Shown here piece after piece: positions 1 to 8,341 of a stretch of DNA of 34,545 nt (its first letter is position 1; each line of letters starts with the position of its first letter). Location of the stretch: positions 1 to 34,545 of the forward strand of contig JADGOE010000031.1 of the NCBI GenBank assembly GCA_017883135.1. Direction: 5' to 3'. Under the pieces are notes generated by a model. That model ran no database searches, was not told where the DNA came from, and saw nothing but the letters and a program-made list of their open reading frames with translations. The translations under genes were made by a program, and so were the position numbers. The stretch comes from Acidimicrobiales bacterium. Its GTDB lineage: Bacteria; Actinomycetota; Acidimicrobiia; Acidimicrobiales; RAAP-2.

Positions 1-159
1 TCTCCGACTCGCCGAAATGGCCCCGCAACCCTTGACGGGCACTGATCAATGGGTGGTGAGCGACCTCACGCATTCTCGTGACTGATCGGAGCTAGTCATC
101 CGTTCGGCACCGGCCCTGGTACGGTCCCAGCCCGCTCGGCACCCCCGACACAGGACTGG

Positions 160-1719
160 TCAGCGCCACTCGTCCCGGGCCACCACGAGACCGGCGGATG
201 GAGTGAGCAGGTTGCCGGTCAGCGTCCGGTCGTCGTTGCGCATCCGCCACTGCAGCAGACGTTGGGCGCCATGCCACCCGTGCTCGCCCGCGTCGCCGGA
301 CCCCACCAGATCGTGCAGCTGCGAGGGGTCGGCGCCCAGGTCGAACAGCAAGGGCGGCAGCACCGCCGGGTCGGCGGCGAACTGGACGTACTTGTGCTCC
401 GCCCCCCGAACGACGTCGAGCGCGCAGTGGGCCATGGGAACCCCAAGGAACTTCTCCGCCGACTGCGTGGCCGGGTTGGAGAAGCTCCAACTCCAGTGGG
501 CCTCGGTGCGCCAGTGCTCAGGTGCCCCGTCGACCAGCGCGTCGTCGCCAGTCAGGAACGGTTGCAGGGCGAAGCCGTCGGCCTGCAACGGCGCCTCCAG
601 TCCCAGCCACCCGCAGATGGTGGGGAGAACATCCACCGATTCGGTGAATGACCGCACCACCCGACCACGGCCGGGATCGGCTCCGGCATCCGGATCGCGG
701 ATGATCAGGGGTACGTGGAACGACTCGTCCCAGTAACCAAGCTTCTCGAAGAGCCAGTGGTCACCGCCCATCTCGCCATGGTCACTGGTCAGCACCACCA
801 AGGTCGAGTCGACCAGACCCGAGGAGTCGAGGTAGTCGAAGAGCCGGGCCAGTTGGTCGTCGACCTCCCTCTGGGCGCCGTGGTAGGTCGCCCGCATCTG
901 CCGGCGCTCCCGCTCGTCCTCGGGTGCTCCCACGTGGGGCAGGTACATCAGTACCTGGTTGAGGCGGTGCAACGCCGCTTCCTCTGCCTTGGTCGACGCT
1001 GCGACGAAAGGCGGGAGCTCGTCGGCGTCATAGAGGTCGTGGTACCCGAGCGGGTTGCGGCGGGGTGGGTGGGGGCGGATGAACGAGGCGTGGACGAAGA
1101 ACGGCTGTTCCCCGTGCTGGTCGAGCCACGTCGTGAGCGCCTCCACCATGAAGGCGGACTCCGACTGCTCGGCGGCAAACCGGGCCGGCGCCCACGTCGA
1201 TCCGTGTCGATCGGCGCCGGGGAAGTCCGGCATCGGCCGGTAGAGGTCGTGGGGATTGGCCGGAACGTCGACCCCCTGCGCCGCCAGCCACCGGCCCCAC
1301 TGCCGGCTGCCGGCCTCCCAGGGCTCGTGGAGCACCGGGCGGAAACCTGGCAGCACCTCCTCATAGGAGCGCAGGCGCGGGTCTCCTTCGGGGAGCGTGC
1401 GCGGGTCGAGGCTGGTATCGGTGTACCCGAACAGCACCGGGTCGTAGCCGGCGTCGCGAGCCAGCAACGCCACATTGGTGAACCGGGCATCGAGTGGAGT
1501 GCCGTTGTTGATCGACTTGTTGTGATGCAGATAGGTGCCCGTATAGAGGCAGGCCCGAGACGGGCCGCACGGTGCGGCATTGGCCCAGTGGTTGGCGAAC
1601 AGCGTGCCCCGGGCGGCCAGCCGGTCGAGGGCGGGGGTGGTCAGCACCGGATGGCCCAGGGCGGAGAGGCTGTCGCCCCGCCACTGGTCGACAGTGATGA
1701 ACAGCACATTTCGGTTCAC
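160..1719 (-). CDS. Phosphonate monoester hydrolase / sulfatase family enzyme
   Basis: This 519-aa protein belongs to the alkaline-phosphatase superfamily and should hydrolyse sulfate or phosphonate/phosphate monoesters. The start VNRNVLFITVDQWRGD, the CGPSR motif with Cys51 (oxidised to formylglycine in active members) and the TSDHGE metal site near residue 330 match phosphonate monoester hydrolases and their arylsulfatase relatives; the length is typical. The GTG at 1719 was chosen because AAGGAGG lies 7-8 nt upstream; an open frame continues further upstream but has no such site and no similarity. There is no signal peptide, so the enzyme is probably cytoplasmic. It lies 96 bp after the YdcF-like gene on the same strand. 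The true substrate cannot be told from sequence. No formylglycine-generating enzyme is in the window. Confidence 0.9.
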   Translation of the reverse strand: MNRNVLFITVDQWRGDSLSALGHPVLTTPALDRLAARGTLFANHWANAAPCGPSRACLYTGTYLHHNKSINNGTPLDARFTNVALLARDAGYDPVLFGYTDTSLDPRTLPEGDPRLRSYEEVLPGFRPVLHEPWEAGSRQWGRWLAAQGVDVPANPHDLYRPMPDFPGADRHGSTWAPARFAAEQSESAFMVEALTTWLDQHGEQPFFVHASFIRPHPPRRNPLGYHDLYDADELPPFVAASTKAEEAALHRLNQVLMYLPHVGAPEDERERRQMRATYHGAQREVDDQLARLFDYLDSSGLVDSTLVVLTSDHGEMGGDHWLFEKLGYWDESFHVPLIIRDPDAGADPGRGRVVRSFTESVDVLPTICGWLGLEAPLQADGFALQPFLTGDDALVDGAPEHWRTEAHWSWSFSNPATQSAEKFLGVPMAHCALDVVRGAEHKYVQFAADPAVLPPLLFDLGADPSQLHDLVGSGDAGEHGWHGAQRLLQWRMRNDDRTLTGNLLTPSAGLVVARDEWR

Positions 1720-1815
1720 CGGCGTTCCTCCTTCGATGGGTCGACCCCTGCATTCGTCATCTGGGTGGTGGGTCCTCTGCCGTGATCGAGCGGGGCACCG
1801 CAACCAGGTGGCACC

Positions 1816-2463
1816 TCATCCGAGTGAGGTGTGCAGTGCACTCAGGTGGTCGTAGCCGATGATCCGTCCCACTGCGACGCCGACGGTCTCTTTGGCGTAG
1901 TACGGGACCGTGGCCACTCCCTTGATCGGCGAGCTCTGGGCGGGCGTCGGATAGGGCGTCAACCCCACCGATGAGGCGATGGCCATGCTGCGGGCCTCGT
2001 GGAACGGGTCGGTCACCACCAGCACGGTCTGGTCTCCGCGGGCCAGCAGGGCCGGTGCCGCCTGAGCGAGGTTCTCCCACGAATCGCTGCCACCGGCCTC
2101 GAGGATATCCCGGCGGGGAATTCCGGCGGTGATCAAGTAGCGAGCCGACGCCTGCGCCTCGGTGTAACGATCACCCGTCTCCTTGGAGCCGGTCACCATG
2201 ATGTCGTTGGCATAGTGCTGGCGCCACAGGATCACCGCCTGATCGAGCCGGGCGGCCAGGTCGGGCGAGGGCACGCCGTTGTACTGGGCGGCCCCCATCA
2301 CCACGATCGCTCCGGCCGGCCGGGGCTGGTAGCGCTGTCCGGTCATCCACACCTGCACGGCGGTCACAGCCAGGTAGACCAGGACGGCAGCCACCACCAC
2401 CGAGACGACCCGCAGGAGGAACCGGATCAGGCGGACACCGGTCAGTGTGGCAAGCAGGCCCAC
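1816..2463 (-). CDS. YdcF/SanA/ElyC-like DUF218 membrane protein
   Basis: About 215 aa. An N-terminal membrane anchor (LIRFLLRVVSVVVAAVLVYLAV, roughly residues 10-31) is followed by a DUF218 domain. The domain begins at GAIVVMGAAQYNG and contains a conserved acidic/serine loop (SDSWENLAQA) and VVTDPFHEARS. Proteins of this family sit at the cytoplasmic membrane and are linked to envelope integrity or lipid-carrier metabolism, but their chemistry is poorly known. The GTG at 2463 is the best start because it is the only start codon between the end of gltX and the membrane segment; the Shine-Dalgarno site is weak. The gene follows gltX by 43 bp and is probably co-transcribed with it. Confidence 0.8.
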   Translation of the reverse strand: MGLLATLTGVRLIRFLLRVVSVVVAAVLVYLAVTAVQVWMTGQRYQPRPAGAIVVMGAAQYNGVPSPDLAARLDQAVILWRQHYANDIMVTGSKETGDRYTEAQASARYLITAGIPRRDILEAGGSDSWENLAQAAPALLARGDQTVLVVTDPFHEARSMAIASSVGLTPYPTPAQSSPIKGVATVPYYAKETVGVAVGRIIGYDHLSALHTSLG

Positions 2464-2506
2464 GGAGCTCAGGGCACGTCGAGGGATCGCAGGCGATTCC
2501 TGCCGA

Positions 2507-4003
2507 TCAAGACGGGCGCTCCCCACCGGCGGTGGCTCCGATGCGGCCGAGCGCAGTCCGGACCCGGGCCAGGGTCCGTTCCGGCCCGAGTACCTCCAGC
2601 GCCTCGAACAGCGGGGGGCCCACCCGGCGGCCGGTGACCGCCACCCGGATCGGGGCCTGAGCTTTGCCCAGCTTGCGCCCCACGCGCTCGCCGACGGCAG
2701 AGGTGGCGGCATGGAGGGCATCGCGGCTCCAACGGTCGGTGAGCTCGGAGAAGGTCGCAAGGGCGTCTGCCAGGATGGTCCCGGCCACCTCGTCGCCGGC
2801 GATGGCCTTGGCCCACGAGTCCTCGTCGATGTTCGGCTCGTCGAGGAAGATGAAATCGACCATGTGGGGTACCTCGCTGAGGATGGCCACCCGCTCTTGT
2901 ACCAGCGGCGCCAGCTTGGCGAACGCCGCCTCGTCGAAGTTCGTGACCAGCCACGGTGCGCGGTCGCCGGTCAACCACGGTTGGCACGCCTCGATGAACG
3001 CACCGAGCGGCAGGGCCCGGATGTACTCGCCGTTCATGTGGGTGAGCTTGGCGACGTCGAAGAACGCAGGCGAGTGGTTGACGTCCTCCAAGCGGAACCA
3101 CTCCGCCATCTGACCGATGGTGAAGATCTCGTCCTCACCCGGTGGGCTCCATCCGAGCAGACCGAGGTAGTTGACGAATGCACCGGGGAGGTAGCCCTTG
3201 TCCCGATAGGACTCGACCGCCACCGGGTCCCTGCGCTTGGACAGCTTCTTGCGTTGCTCGTTGACCAGCATGGGCAGATGGGCGAAGACGGGAAGGCCCG
3301 GCGCCAGCTGGCGGCCCGCACCGGTCGAACCATCGGTCATCCACCCGAGGGAGAGGAGGGCCTCCCACGCCAGGACGCCCTTCGGCGTGGTCGGCAGCAG
3401 GTCCTCGCCCCGGATGACGTGGGTGATGGCCATGTCGATGTCGTCGACCACATTGGCCAGCACGAACAACGGAGCGCCGTTGGCCTTCACCGCCACGAAG
3501 TCGTCCATCGCCGAGCACGGGAAGTCGACTCTGCCCCGGATCACATCGTCGACAGTGGTGATCCCCTCGTCCGGCGTGCGGAACCGCAAGGCCCTCCCGT
3601 CACCCCGAGGCAGGTCCCGGTCCCGGCAGAAGTTGTCGTAGCCGGGGGTGAGGATCCCGGCTTCCTTGTTGCGGAGGTCCACCCCGTCGTGGGTGCAGTC
3701 GCACGCGTAGAGGAACCCGCCCTCCCACAGGGCATCGATGGCCTGATGGTACCGATCGGTACGCAGCGACTGTCGGTACGGTCCCTCGTCGGGGTCCATC
3801 GACAGCCAGTGCATGGCCGAGATGATCCCGTCCACCCACTCCTCGCGATTGCGCTCGGCATCGGTGTCTTCGATGCGCAGTACGAAGGTGCCCCCCGACT
3901 GGCGCGCCACCAGCCAGTTGTACAGCGCTGTGCGCGCACTCCCGACGTGGAAATAGCCGGTCGGCGACGGGGCGAAACGGACCCTCGGGGCGTCCCCGGG
4001 CAC
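2507..4003 (-). CDS. gltX: Glutamyl-tRNA synthetase
   Basis: This 498-aa class I aminoacyl-tRNA synthetase charges tRNA-Glu in the cytoplasm. The class I signatures are both visible: FAPSPTGYFHVGSARTAL (HIGH-type motif, His19) and KLSKR at residues 253-257 (KMSKS-type loop). LRIEDTD and VIRGEDLL are typical GluRS sequences and the length is normal. The GTG start at 4003 lies 7 nt beyond the ferredoxin stop, so expression probably relies on the ferredoxin mRNA. The C-terminal anticodon-binding part looks complete. Many actinobacterial GluRS enzymes are non-discriminating and also charge tRNA-Gln; this cannot be decided here. Confidence 0.97.
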   Translation of the reverse strand: MPGDAPRVRFAPSPTGYFHVGSARTALYNWLVARQSGGTFVLRIEDTDAERNREEWVDGIISAMHWLSMDPDEGPYRQSLRTDRYHQAIDALWEGGFLYACDCTHDGVDLRNKEAGILTPGYDNFCRDRDLPRGDGRALRFRTPDEGITTVDDVIRGRVDFPCSAMDDFVAVKANGAPLFVLANVVDDIDMAITHVIRGEDLLPTTPKGVLAWEALLSLGWMTDGSTGAGRQLAPGLPVFAHLPMLVNEQRKKLSKRRDPVAVESYRDKGYLPGAFVNYLGLLGWSPPGEDEIFTIGQMAEWFRLEDVNHSPAFFDVAKLTHMNGEYIRALPLGAFIEACQPWLTGDRAPWLVTNFDEAAFAKLAPLVQERVAILSEVPHMVDFIFLDEPNIDEDSWAKAIAGDEVAGTILADALATFSELTDRWSRDALHAATSAVGERVGRKLGKAQAPIRVAVTGRRVGPPLFEALEVLGPERTLARVRTALGRIGATAGGERPS

Positions 4004-4010
4004 TCGTTGG

Positions 4011-4208
4011 TTACTCGTCTTCGACGATGGTGATGGCGCCGGTCGGGCAGCCGTTGGCAGCTTGGCGGACCTTTTCGCGCAATTCCTCGCCGGGTCGTTC
4101 GTTCAACAGGTAGAGGTATCCGTCGTCCCGCACCTCGAACACCTCTGGGGCAATCCCCATGCAGACGGCGTTGCTGGCACATTCGTCGAAGTCGACAACA
4201 ATCTTCAT
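4011..4208 (-). CDS. Small [3Fe-4S]-type ferredoxin
   Basis: A 65-aa soluble electron carrier. The cluster ligands are Cys10, Cys16 and Cys54 (followed by Pro), with Asn13 where a [4Fe-4S] ferredoxin would have its second cysteine. This C-x2-X-x2-C...CP arrangement is characteristic of single-cluster [3Fe-4S] ferredoxins, often partners of cytochrome P450s in actinobacteria. The ATG at 4208 has GGAGG six bases upstream, so longer in-frame starts are discarded. It is the first gene of a probable ferredoxin-gltX-ydcF unit. No P450 or ferredoxin reductase is in the window, so its redox partner is unknown. Confidence 0.95.
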   Translation of the reverse strand: MKIVVDFDECASNAVCMGIAPEVFEVRDDGYLYLLNERPGEELREKVRQAANGCPTGAITIVEDE

Positions 4209-4242
4209 GCGATGCCTCCGGCAGATCGGCGAACCAGGCCCG

Positions 4243-4248
4243 AGTGTA
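4243..4248 (-). promoter_or_regulatory. Probable -10 element of the ferredoxin-gltX operon
   Basis: On the minus strand this reads TACACT, about 34 nt before the ferredoxin start. Transcription would begin near 4236 and give a leader of about 28 nt carrying the GGAGG site. The same hexamer precedes the small ORF at 17941 and the XRE gene at 32957. No good -35 was found. Confidence 0.45.
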
Positions 4249-4416
4249 CCGGCCCGAGGGCATGGTGCCGGGGCACTCGGTGACGGGCCGGGGACGTGCC
4301 ACACGGCCAGCAGAGGAACCGCCGGCGGCCCGGCGGTGGGCCCCTGCAGGGATCGGGCACTTGGCGCTCGGGGTCGGGGCAGCACCCAGTGGCAGCGCCC
4401 GGTGGCCCGGTTCGGG

Positions 4417-4422
4417 TAGAAC
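4417..4422 (+). promoter_or_regulatory. Possible -10 element, leaderless lipoprotein gene
   Basis: TAGAAC lies 7 nt before the ATG at 4430 and the start has no Shine-Dalgarno site, so transcription may begin at or next to the start codon. The last base departs from the TAnnnT pattern seen elsewhere in the window, hence only moderate confidence. Confidence 0.35.
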
Positions 4423-4429
4423 ACACCCC

Positions 4430-5713
4430 ATGGCCACACTCTCTCCCCTTCCGGCACCGGTCCGCACACACCGGCGTCCCACCCGGACGGCGCTCGGCAC
4501 CGTTCTGGTCGGGGCCTTCTCCCTGCTGGCCGCGGCCTGTTCATCGGGCGGCACGAGCTCCACCGCGACCATCGCAGCCTCCCCGACCACCGCAGCCTCC
4601 CCGGCCGGCACGGCGGCCAGCCCGACCACCTCGCCATCGAGCCTGCCGGGCATCCGCCACGTCTTCCTCATCGTGCTGGAGAACGAGGGCTACGACGCCA
4701 CCTTCGCCACCCCGTCGGCCGACCCGTACCTGGCCAGCAAACTCCCGGCGGCGGGTGCGCTGTTGACCAACTACTACGGGATCGGGCACCTCTCCAACGA
4801 CAACTACATCGCGCTGATCTCCGGGCAGGCACCCAATCCCCTCAACCAGGCCGACTGTCCGGTCTTCGCCAACTTCCCTCGTTCCGCCACGGTGGCCGCC
4901 AACGGCCAGATCTCCGATTCGGGCTGTGTCTTCCCCACCACCGTCACCACCGTGGCCGACCAACTCACCCAGGCCCACCTCACCTGGAAGGGCTACATGG
5001 AGGACATGGGCAACGTCCCCTCCCGTGAGTCCCCGGTGTGCGGCCATCCGGTGGTTGGATCACCCGACCTCACCGAACGGGCGGCCCCCGGCGACGGGTA
5101 CGCCACCCGCCACGACCCGTTCGTCTACTTCCACGCCATCATCGACAACAAGACGCTGTGCGACACCCACGTCGTCCCGCTCGGAACCGCCGCCGGCGCT
5201 CTCCCCGCCGGAACTCCCGCCGGCACCGCCGGGTTGGCCACCGACCTCAGGTCGATCGCCACCACACCCAACTTCAGCTTCGTGACCCCGAACCTCTGCA
5301 ATGACGGCCACGACGCCTCGTGCGTCAACCAGCCGGCCTCGTCCTCGGCCCTGGGCAACGTGGACTCCTTCCTCAAGACCTGGGTGCCGCTGATCACCAA
5401 TTCGCCGGCATTCAAGAAGGACGGACTGCTCGAGATCACCTTCGACGAGGCCGATTCGGCAAGTGCCGCCTCGTGCTGCAACCAGGTGCCCGGTCCGGCT
5501 TCGGCCCTTCCGGGGATCACCGGGCCGGGAGGAGGCCGCGTCGGGACGGTCCTCATCTCTCCCTTCGTGAAGGCTGGCACCATCAGCGGTGTGCCCTACA
5601 ACCACTACTCCACCCTGGCCACCGTCGAGGACCTCTTCGGACTGACCAAGTTGGGCCAGGCCAAGACCGTCAGCGCCACCTTCGGCGCGGACGTGTTCTC
5701 CACCTCAGGGTAA
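4430..5713 (+). CDS. Secreted phosphoesterase / acid phosphatase lipoprotein
   Basis: A 427-aa predicted lipoprotein. The signal segment ALGTVLVGAFSLLAAACSS gives a candidate lipidated Cys37 (the -3 position is Ala, a slightly relaxed lipobox), followed by a Thr/Ala/Ser/Pro-rich linker to about residue 75. The catalytic domain resembles the phosphoesterase family of bacterial acid phosphatases and phospholipase C (PF04185): HVFLIVLENEGYD at the start, HLSNDNYIALISG, ITFDEAD, and the C-terminal PYNHYSTLATVEDLFGL. It probably releases phosphate from organic esters outside the membrane. The ATG at 4430 is preferred because it sits directly before the signal peptide; frame continuing upstream looks non-coding. 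It is divergent from the ferredoxin operon and convergent with the small gene at 5768. Confidence 0.87.
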   Translation: MATLSPLPAPVRTHRRPTRTALGTVLVGAFSLLAAACSSGGTSSTATIAASPTTAASPAGTAASPTTSPSSLPGIRHVFLIVLENEGYDATFATPSADPYLASKLPAAGALLTNYYGIGHLSNDNYIALISGQAPNPLNQADCPVFANFPRSATVAANGQISDSGCVFPTTVTTVADQLTQAHLTWKGYMEDMGNVPSRESPVCGHPVVGSPDLTERAAPGDGYATRHDPFVYFHAIIDNKTLCDTHVVPLGTAAGALPAGTPAGTAGLATDLRSIATTPNFSFVTPNLCNDGHDASCVNQPASSSALGNVDSFLKTWVPLITNSPAFKKDGLLEITFDEADSASAASCCNQVPGPASALPGITGPGGGRVGTVLISPFVKAGTISGVPYNHYSTLATVEDLFGLTKLGQAKTVSATFGADVFSTSG

Positions 5714-5767
5714 CCGGCAACGTCGGTCGGGAACACCCGGCAGCGACCCGCCGATCGCCCGGCTCCG

Positions 5768-6046
5768 CTACCCGCGCCGCTGTTTCCACTCGGTCAGACC
5801 GTCACTGATCAATTGGGGCAACAGCCGGCGCTGGTCCGGGTCGCGGTACCCCCGGGCGCGCTGGCGGAGCGACTCGCGGGCAGCTTCGACGGCCGGTCCA
5901 CCCATGGCCATCTCCTCCAGAACATGCTCACGCGGGATGTTCACTTCGGCCGTGATCGACGGGTCCCACGCCTCCGCCAATGCCGCCACCTCACCCGGAA
6001 GCTCCTCGAACCCGTTGGTGCGGGCCATGATGATGGTCTTGCGCAT
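5768..6046 (-). CDS. Small hypothetical protein at the end of the thiolase operon
   Basis: A 92-aa acidic, probably helical protein of no family I recognise (MRKTIIMARTNGFEELPGEV...). It starts 52 nt after the stop of the thiolase homologue on the same strand and may belong to that operon. The ATG at 6046 lacks a clear Shine-Dalgarno site; the ATG at 6028 (MARTNGF) is an alternative giving 86 aa. No membrane segment, cysteine cluster or signal peptide is visible. The frame also runs open upstream into the thiolase gene, but that part is only its shadow. Real-gene status is likely but not certain. Confidence 0.55.
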   Translation of the reverse strand: MRKTIIMARTNGFEELPGEVAALAEAWDPSITAEVNIPREHVLEEMAMGGPAVEAARESLRQRARGYRDPDQRRLLPQLISDGLTEWKQRRG

Positions 6047-6098
6047 GGGTGGGAGTGAGGCAACGGGCCGCCCGCCTCGGTCCGGGGCCGGTCCACCG

Positions 6099-7253
6099 CT
6101 ACGGCTTGTCGCTACCGACCACCCACATGGAGAAGAACTGGGATCCACCGCCGTACGCCTGACCGAGCGCGACCCTGGCCCCTTCGATCTGGTGCTCGCC
6201 GGCCTGGCCGCGCACCTGCATCGCCACCTCGAGGAAGCGGAGCATGCCAGATGCGCCGATCGGGTTGGAGGACAGCACACCTCCCGATGTGTTCCACGGG
6301 ATGTCCCCGTCGAAGGCGGTGGCCCCCGACTCGGTCAGTTTCCACCCGTCGCCCAGGTCGCAGAACCCGAGGTTCTCCAGCCACATCGGCTCGTACCAGC
6401 TGAATGGCACGTACACCTCGGCCACGTCGATCTGCCGACGCGGATCGGTGATGCCGGCCTGGGCGTAGACGTCGGCCGAGCAGTCGCGTCCGGCCCGGGG
6501 GTTGACCTGGTCGCGGCCCGCGAACATGGTCGGCTCGGACCGCATGGCCATTCCGTGGACCCATGCCGGCGGGAAGTGCCCGGATACGGCATCCTCGGCA
6601 GACAGCACCATCGCCGCCGCCCCGTCGGAGGACGGGCACGCCTCGAGATAGCGCAGCGGGTCCCACAGCATCATCGACTCCTCGACCATCTTCATGTCGA
6701 TGTCGGCGATGTGGAGGTGGGCGTACGGATTGCGCATGGCATTGCGCCGGTCCTTCACCGCCACCATCCGGCCGATGTACTCGGGCGCGCCCGAGCGCCG
6801 CATGTAGGCGCGGATGTGGGGTGCGAAGTAGCCGCCCGCCCCCGCCAGCAACGGGGCGGCGAAGGGCTGGGGTACGGACAGCGCCCACATGGCGTCCGAG
6901 TCGGACTGCTTCTCGTAGGCCACGGTCAGCACCCGCTTGTGGATCCCCGAGGAGATCAGGTGGGCTGCCACCAGTGCGGTCGACCCTCCCACCGAACCGG
7001 CGGTATGCACCCGGAACATGGGCTTGCCGACCGCGCCGAGTGCCGGGGCCAGGTACAGCTCGGGCATCATGTTCCCCTCGAACATGTCCGGGGCCTTGCC
7101 GATGACCACTGCGTCGATGTCCGTCCAGGTGAGGTCGGCGTCGGCCAACGCCATCTTGGCCGCTTCCCGCACGAGGCCGGCGATGGACACGTCGTTCCGC
7201 TTGGACTTGTGGTGGGTCTGCCCCACGCCGATGACTGCACAACGCTCTGCCAT
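6099..7253 (-). CDS. SCP2-type thiolase homologue (lipid-transfer protein / Ltp2-like)
   Basis: About 384 aa with the full thiolase fold length. It begins AERCAVIGVGQTHH. The usual nucleophilic cysteine is absent: the aligned segment reads VHTAGSVGGST with Gly at the Cys position. The usual GHP histidine motif reads SSNPIGASG, and the C-terminal CxG motif reads QAYGGGSQ, with Tyr instead of Cys. This pattern fits SCP2-thiolase-like proteins such as actinobacterial Ltp2, which act as retro-aldolases on CoA thioesters of steroid side chains together with a DUF35 partner, rather than true thiolases. The ATG at 7253 overlaps the upstream TGA by 1 nt (TGATG); GTG at 7256 is also possible. The substrate is inferred only from family and context. 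Confidence 0.88.
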   Translation of the reverse strand: MAERCAVIGVGQTHHKSKRNDVSIAGLVREAAKMALADADLTWTDIDAVVIGKAPDMFEGNMMPELYLAPALGAVGKPMFRVHTAGSVGGSTALVAAHLISSGIHKRVLTVAYEKQSDSDAMWALSVPQPFAAPLLAGAGGYFAPHIRAYMRRSGAPEYIGRMVAVKDRRNAMRNPYAHLHIADIDMKMVEESMMLWDPLRYLEACPSSDGAAAMVLSAEDAVSGHFPPAWVHGMAMRSEPTMFAGRDQVNPRAGRDCSADVYAQAGITDPRRQIDVAEVYVPFSWYEPMWLENLGFCDLGDGWKLTESGATAFDGDIPWNTSGGVLSSNPIGASGMLRFLEVAMQVRGQAGEHQIEGARVALGQAYGGGSQFFSMWVVGSDKP

Positions 7254-8341
7254 CACTCACCCTCCAGGACGCATACGAGATTCTGTTGGAGGCAGGGCCC
7301 CGAAGTGGCGTGGGCCACCGCCCGCCGGGCCTGCCCCGACGAGATGCGGCTGGCGGCCTCGCCGATCCGGATCAGCCCCGCCGACATGATCGGGTTGGCC
7401 GCCAACGCACCTCCCGACGGGTTGATGGCCACGGTGTCATCGAGGCCGAGGGCCTCTACGAGGATGATCTCCTGGTGGGCGAAGGGGGCGTGGATCTCAG
7501 CAATGTCGACCGGGCCGTCCGAGAGGCCCGCGCGCTGTGCGGCCATGGCCGTCGACGACGAGGAGGTCAGGTCGCGGGCCCCGAGCGAGTGGGTCTCGAT
7601 CCGGTGGTCGAAGCCGGTGATCCACGCCGGGCTCTTCGACCACCTGCGGGCCTTGTCGCCGGCGGCCAGCACGATGGCGGCCACACCGTCGGTGATCGGG
7701 GGCAGCGCGTGGCGGCGGAGCGGCGACACGACGTACTCGTCCTCCAGCAACGTTTGGGCCGGGGTGTCGTTGGCCACCTGGGCGTTGGGGTTGGAAAGGG
7801 CATCCCTGCGGCTGCGGGAGGCGATGGCGGCGAAGTCCTCTTCGGTGGCCTTCCCCGCGTCGATGAGGGCCCGGGCCTGCAGTGCGGCCAGGCTGACCGG
7901 ATCGGGCCACAGCGGGGCCACATAGTAGGGATCGAGCTGCAGAGCGAGGATCTCGTTGAGGTTGCCCGGCGACGACCGGCCGAAGCAGTAGACCAAGGCG
8001 GCGTCGATCTCCCCTTCCTGAAGGAGGACCCATGCCTCGTAGAGGGCCCAGGCCCCGTCCATCTCCACGTGGCTCTCGGGTTTCGGGGGCCACACCCCCA
8101 CTGCGTCGAGCGCGGTCACGAAGCTGAACGGGCCGCCGATCAGGTAGTCGGAGGATCCCGAGCATATGAAGTCGACGTCGTCCTTGGTGATACCGATGGC
8201 GCCGAAGACCTCGGCCACCACCGGCATGAGCATCTCGACCTCGTTGTGCTCGTCATCGCGGCGCACGTTGTGCGCCTGCGCGAACGAGGCAACCGACACC
8301 GGGCGATTGGTCCGGCCGGCAGCAGAAGCAGCGGCGCTCAC
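7253..8341 (-). CDS. Second SCP2-type thiolase homologue
   Basis: A 362-aa thiolase-fold protein. Its N-terminal half is divergent; where the nucleophilic cysteine should be it reads VEMDGAWAL. The C-terminal half keeps the recognisable NPSGGALAANPIMSAG loop (Asn in place of the GHP His) and GPCLQQN, which preserves a cysteine at the C-terminal motif. It is therefore not an ordinary acetyl-CoA acetyltransferase and may be the non-identical partner subunit of the next gene product. The GTG start at 8341 overlaps the upstream stop by 4 nt (GTGA), and its own TGA overlaps the next start, so the four genes are translationally coupled. A joint complex with the two OB-fold proteins is an inference. 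Confidence 0.85.
   Translation of the reverse strand: MSAAASAAGRTNRPVSVASFAQAHNVRRDDEHNEVEMLMPVVAEVFGAIGITKDDVDFICSGSSDYLIGGPFSFVTALDAVGVWPPKPESHVEMDGAWALYEAWVLLQEGEIDAALVYCFGRSSPGNLNEILALQLDPYYVAPLWPDPVSLAALQARALIDAGKATEEDFAAIASRSRRDALSNPNAQVANDTPAQTLLEDEYVVSPLRRHALPPITDGVAAIVLAAGDKARRWSKSPAWITGFDHRIETHSLGARDLTSSSSTAMAAQRAGLSDGPVDIAEIHAPFAHQEIILVEALGLDDTVAINPSGGALAANPIMSAGLIRIGEAASRISSGQARRAVAHATSGPCLQQNLVCVLEGE

Noticed and set aside
1-159. Possible element end or promoter in the first 159 bases
   Set aside because: Only a 5-bp stem (GTGAG/CTCAC at 56-69) and an isolated TTGACG without a matching -10; nothing supported.
5904-7925. A 673-codon open frame on the plus strand
   Set aside because: It is antisense to the thiolase operon and shows only shadow-type composition.
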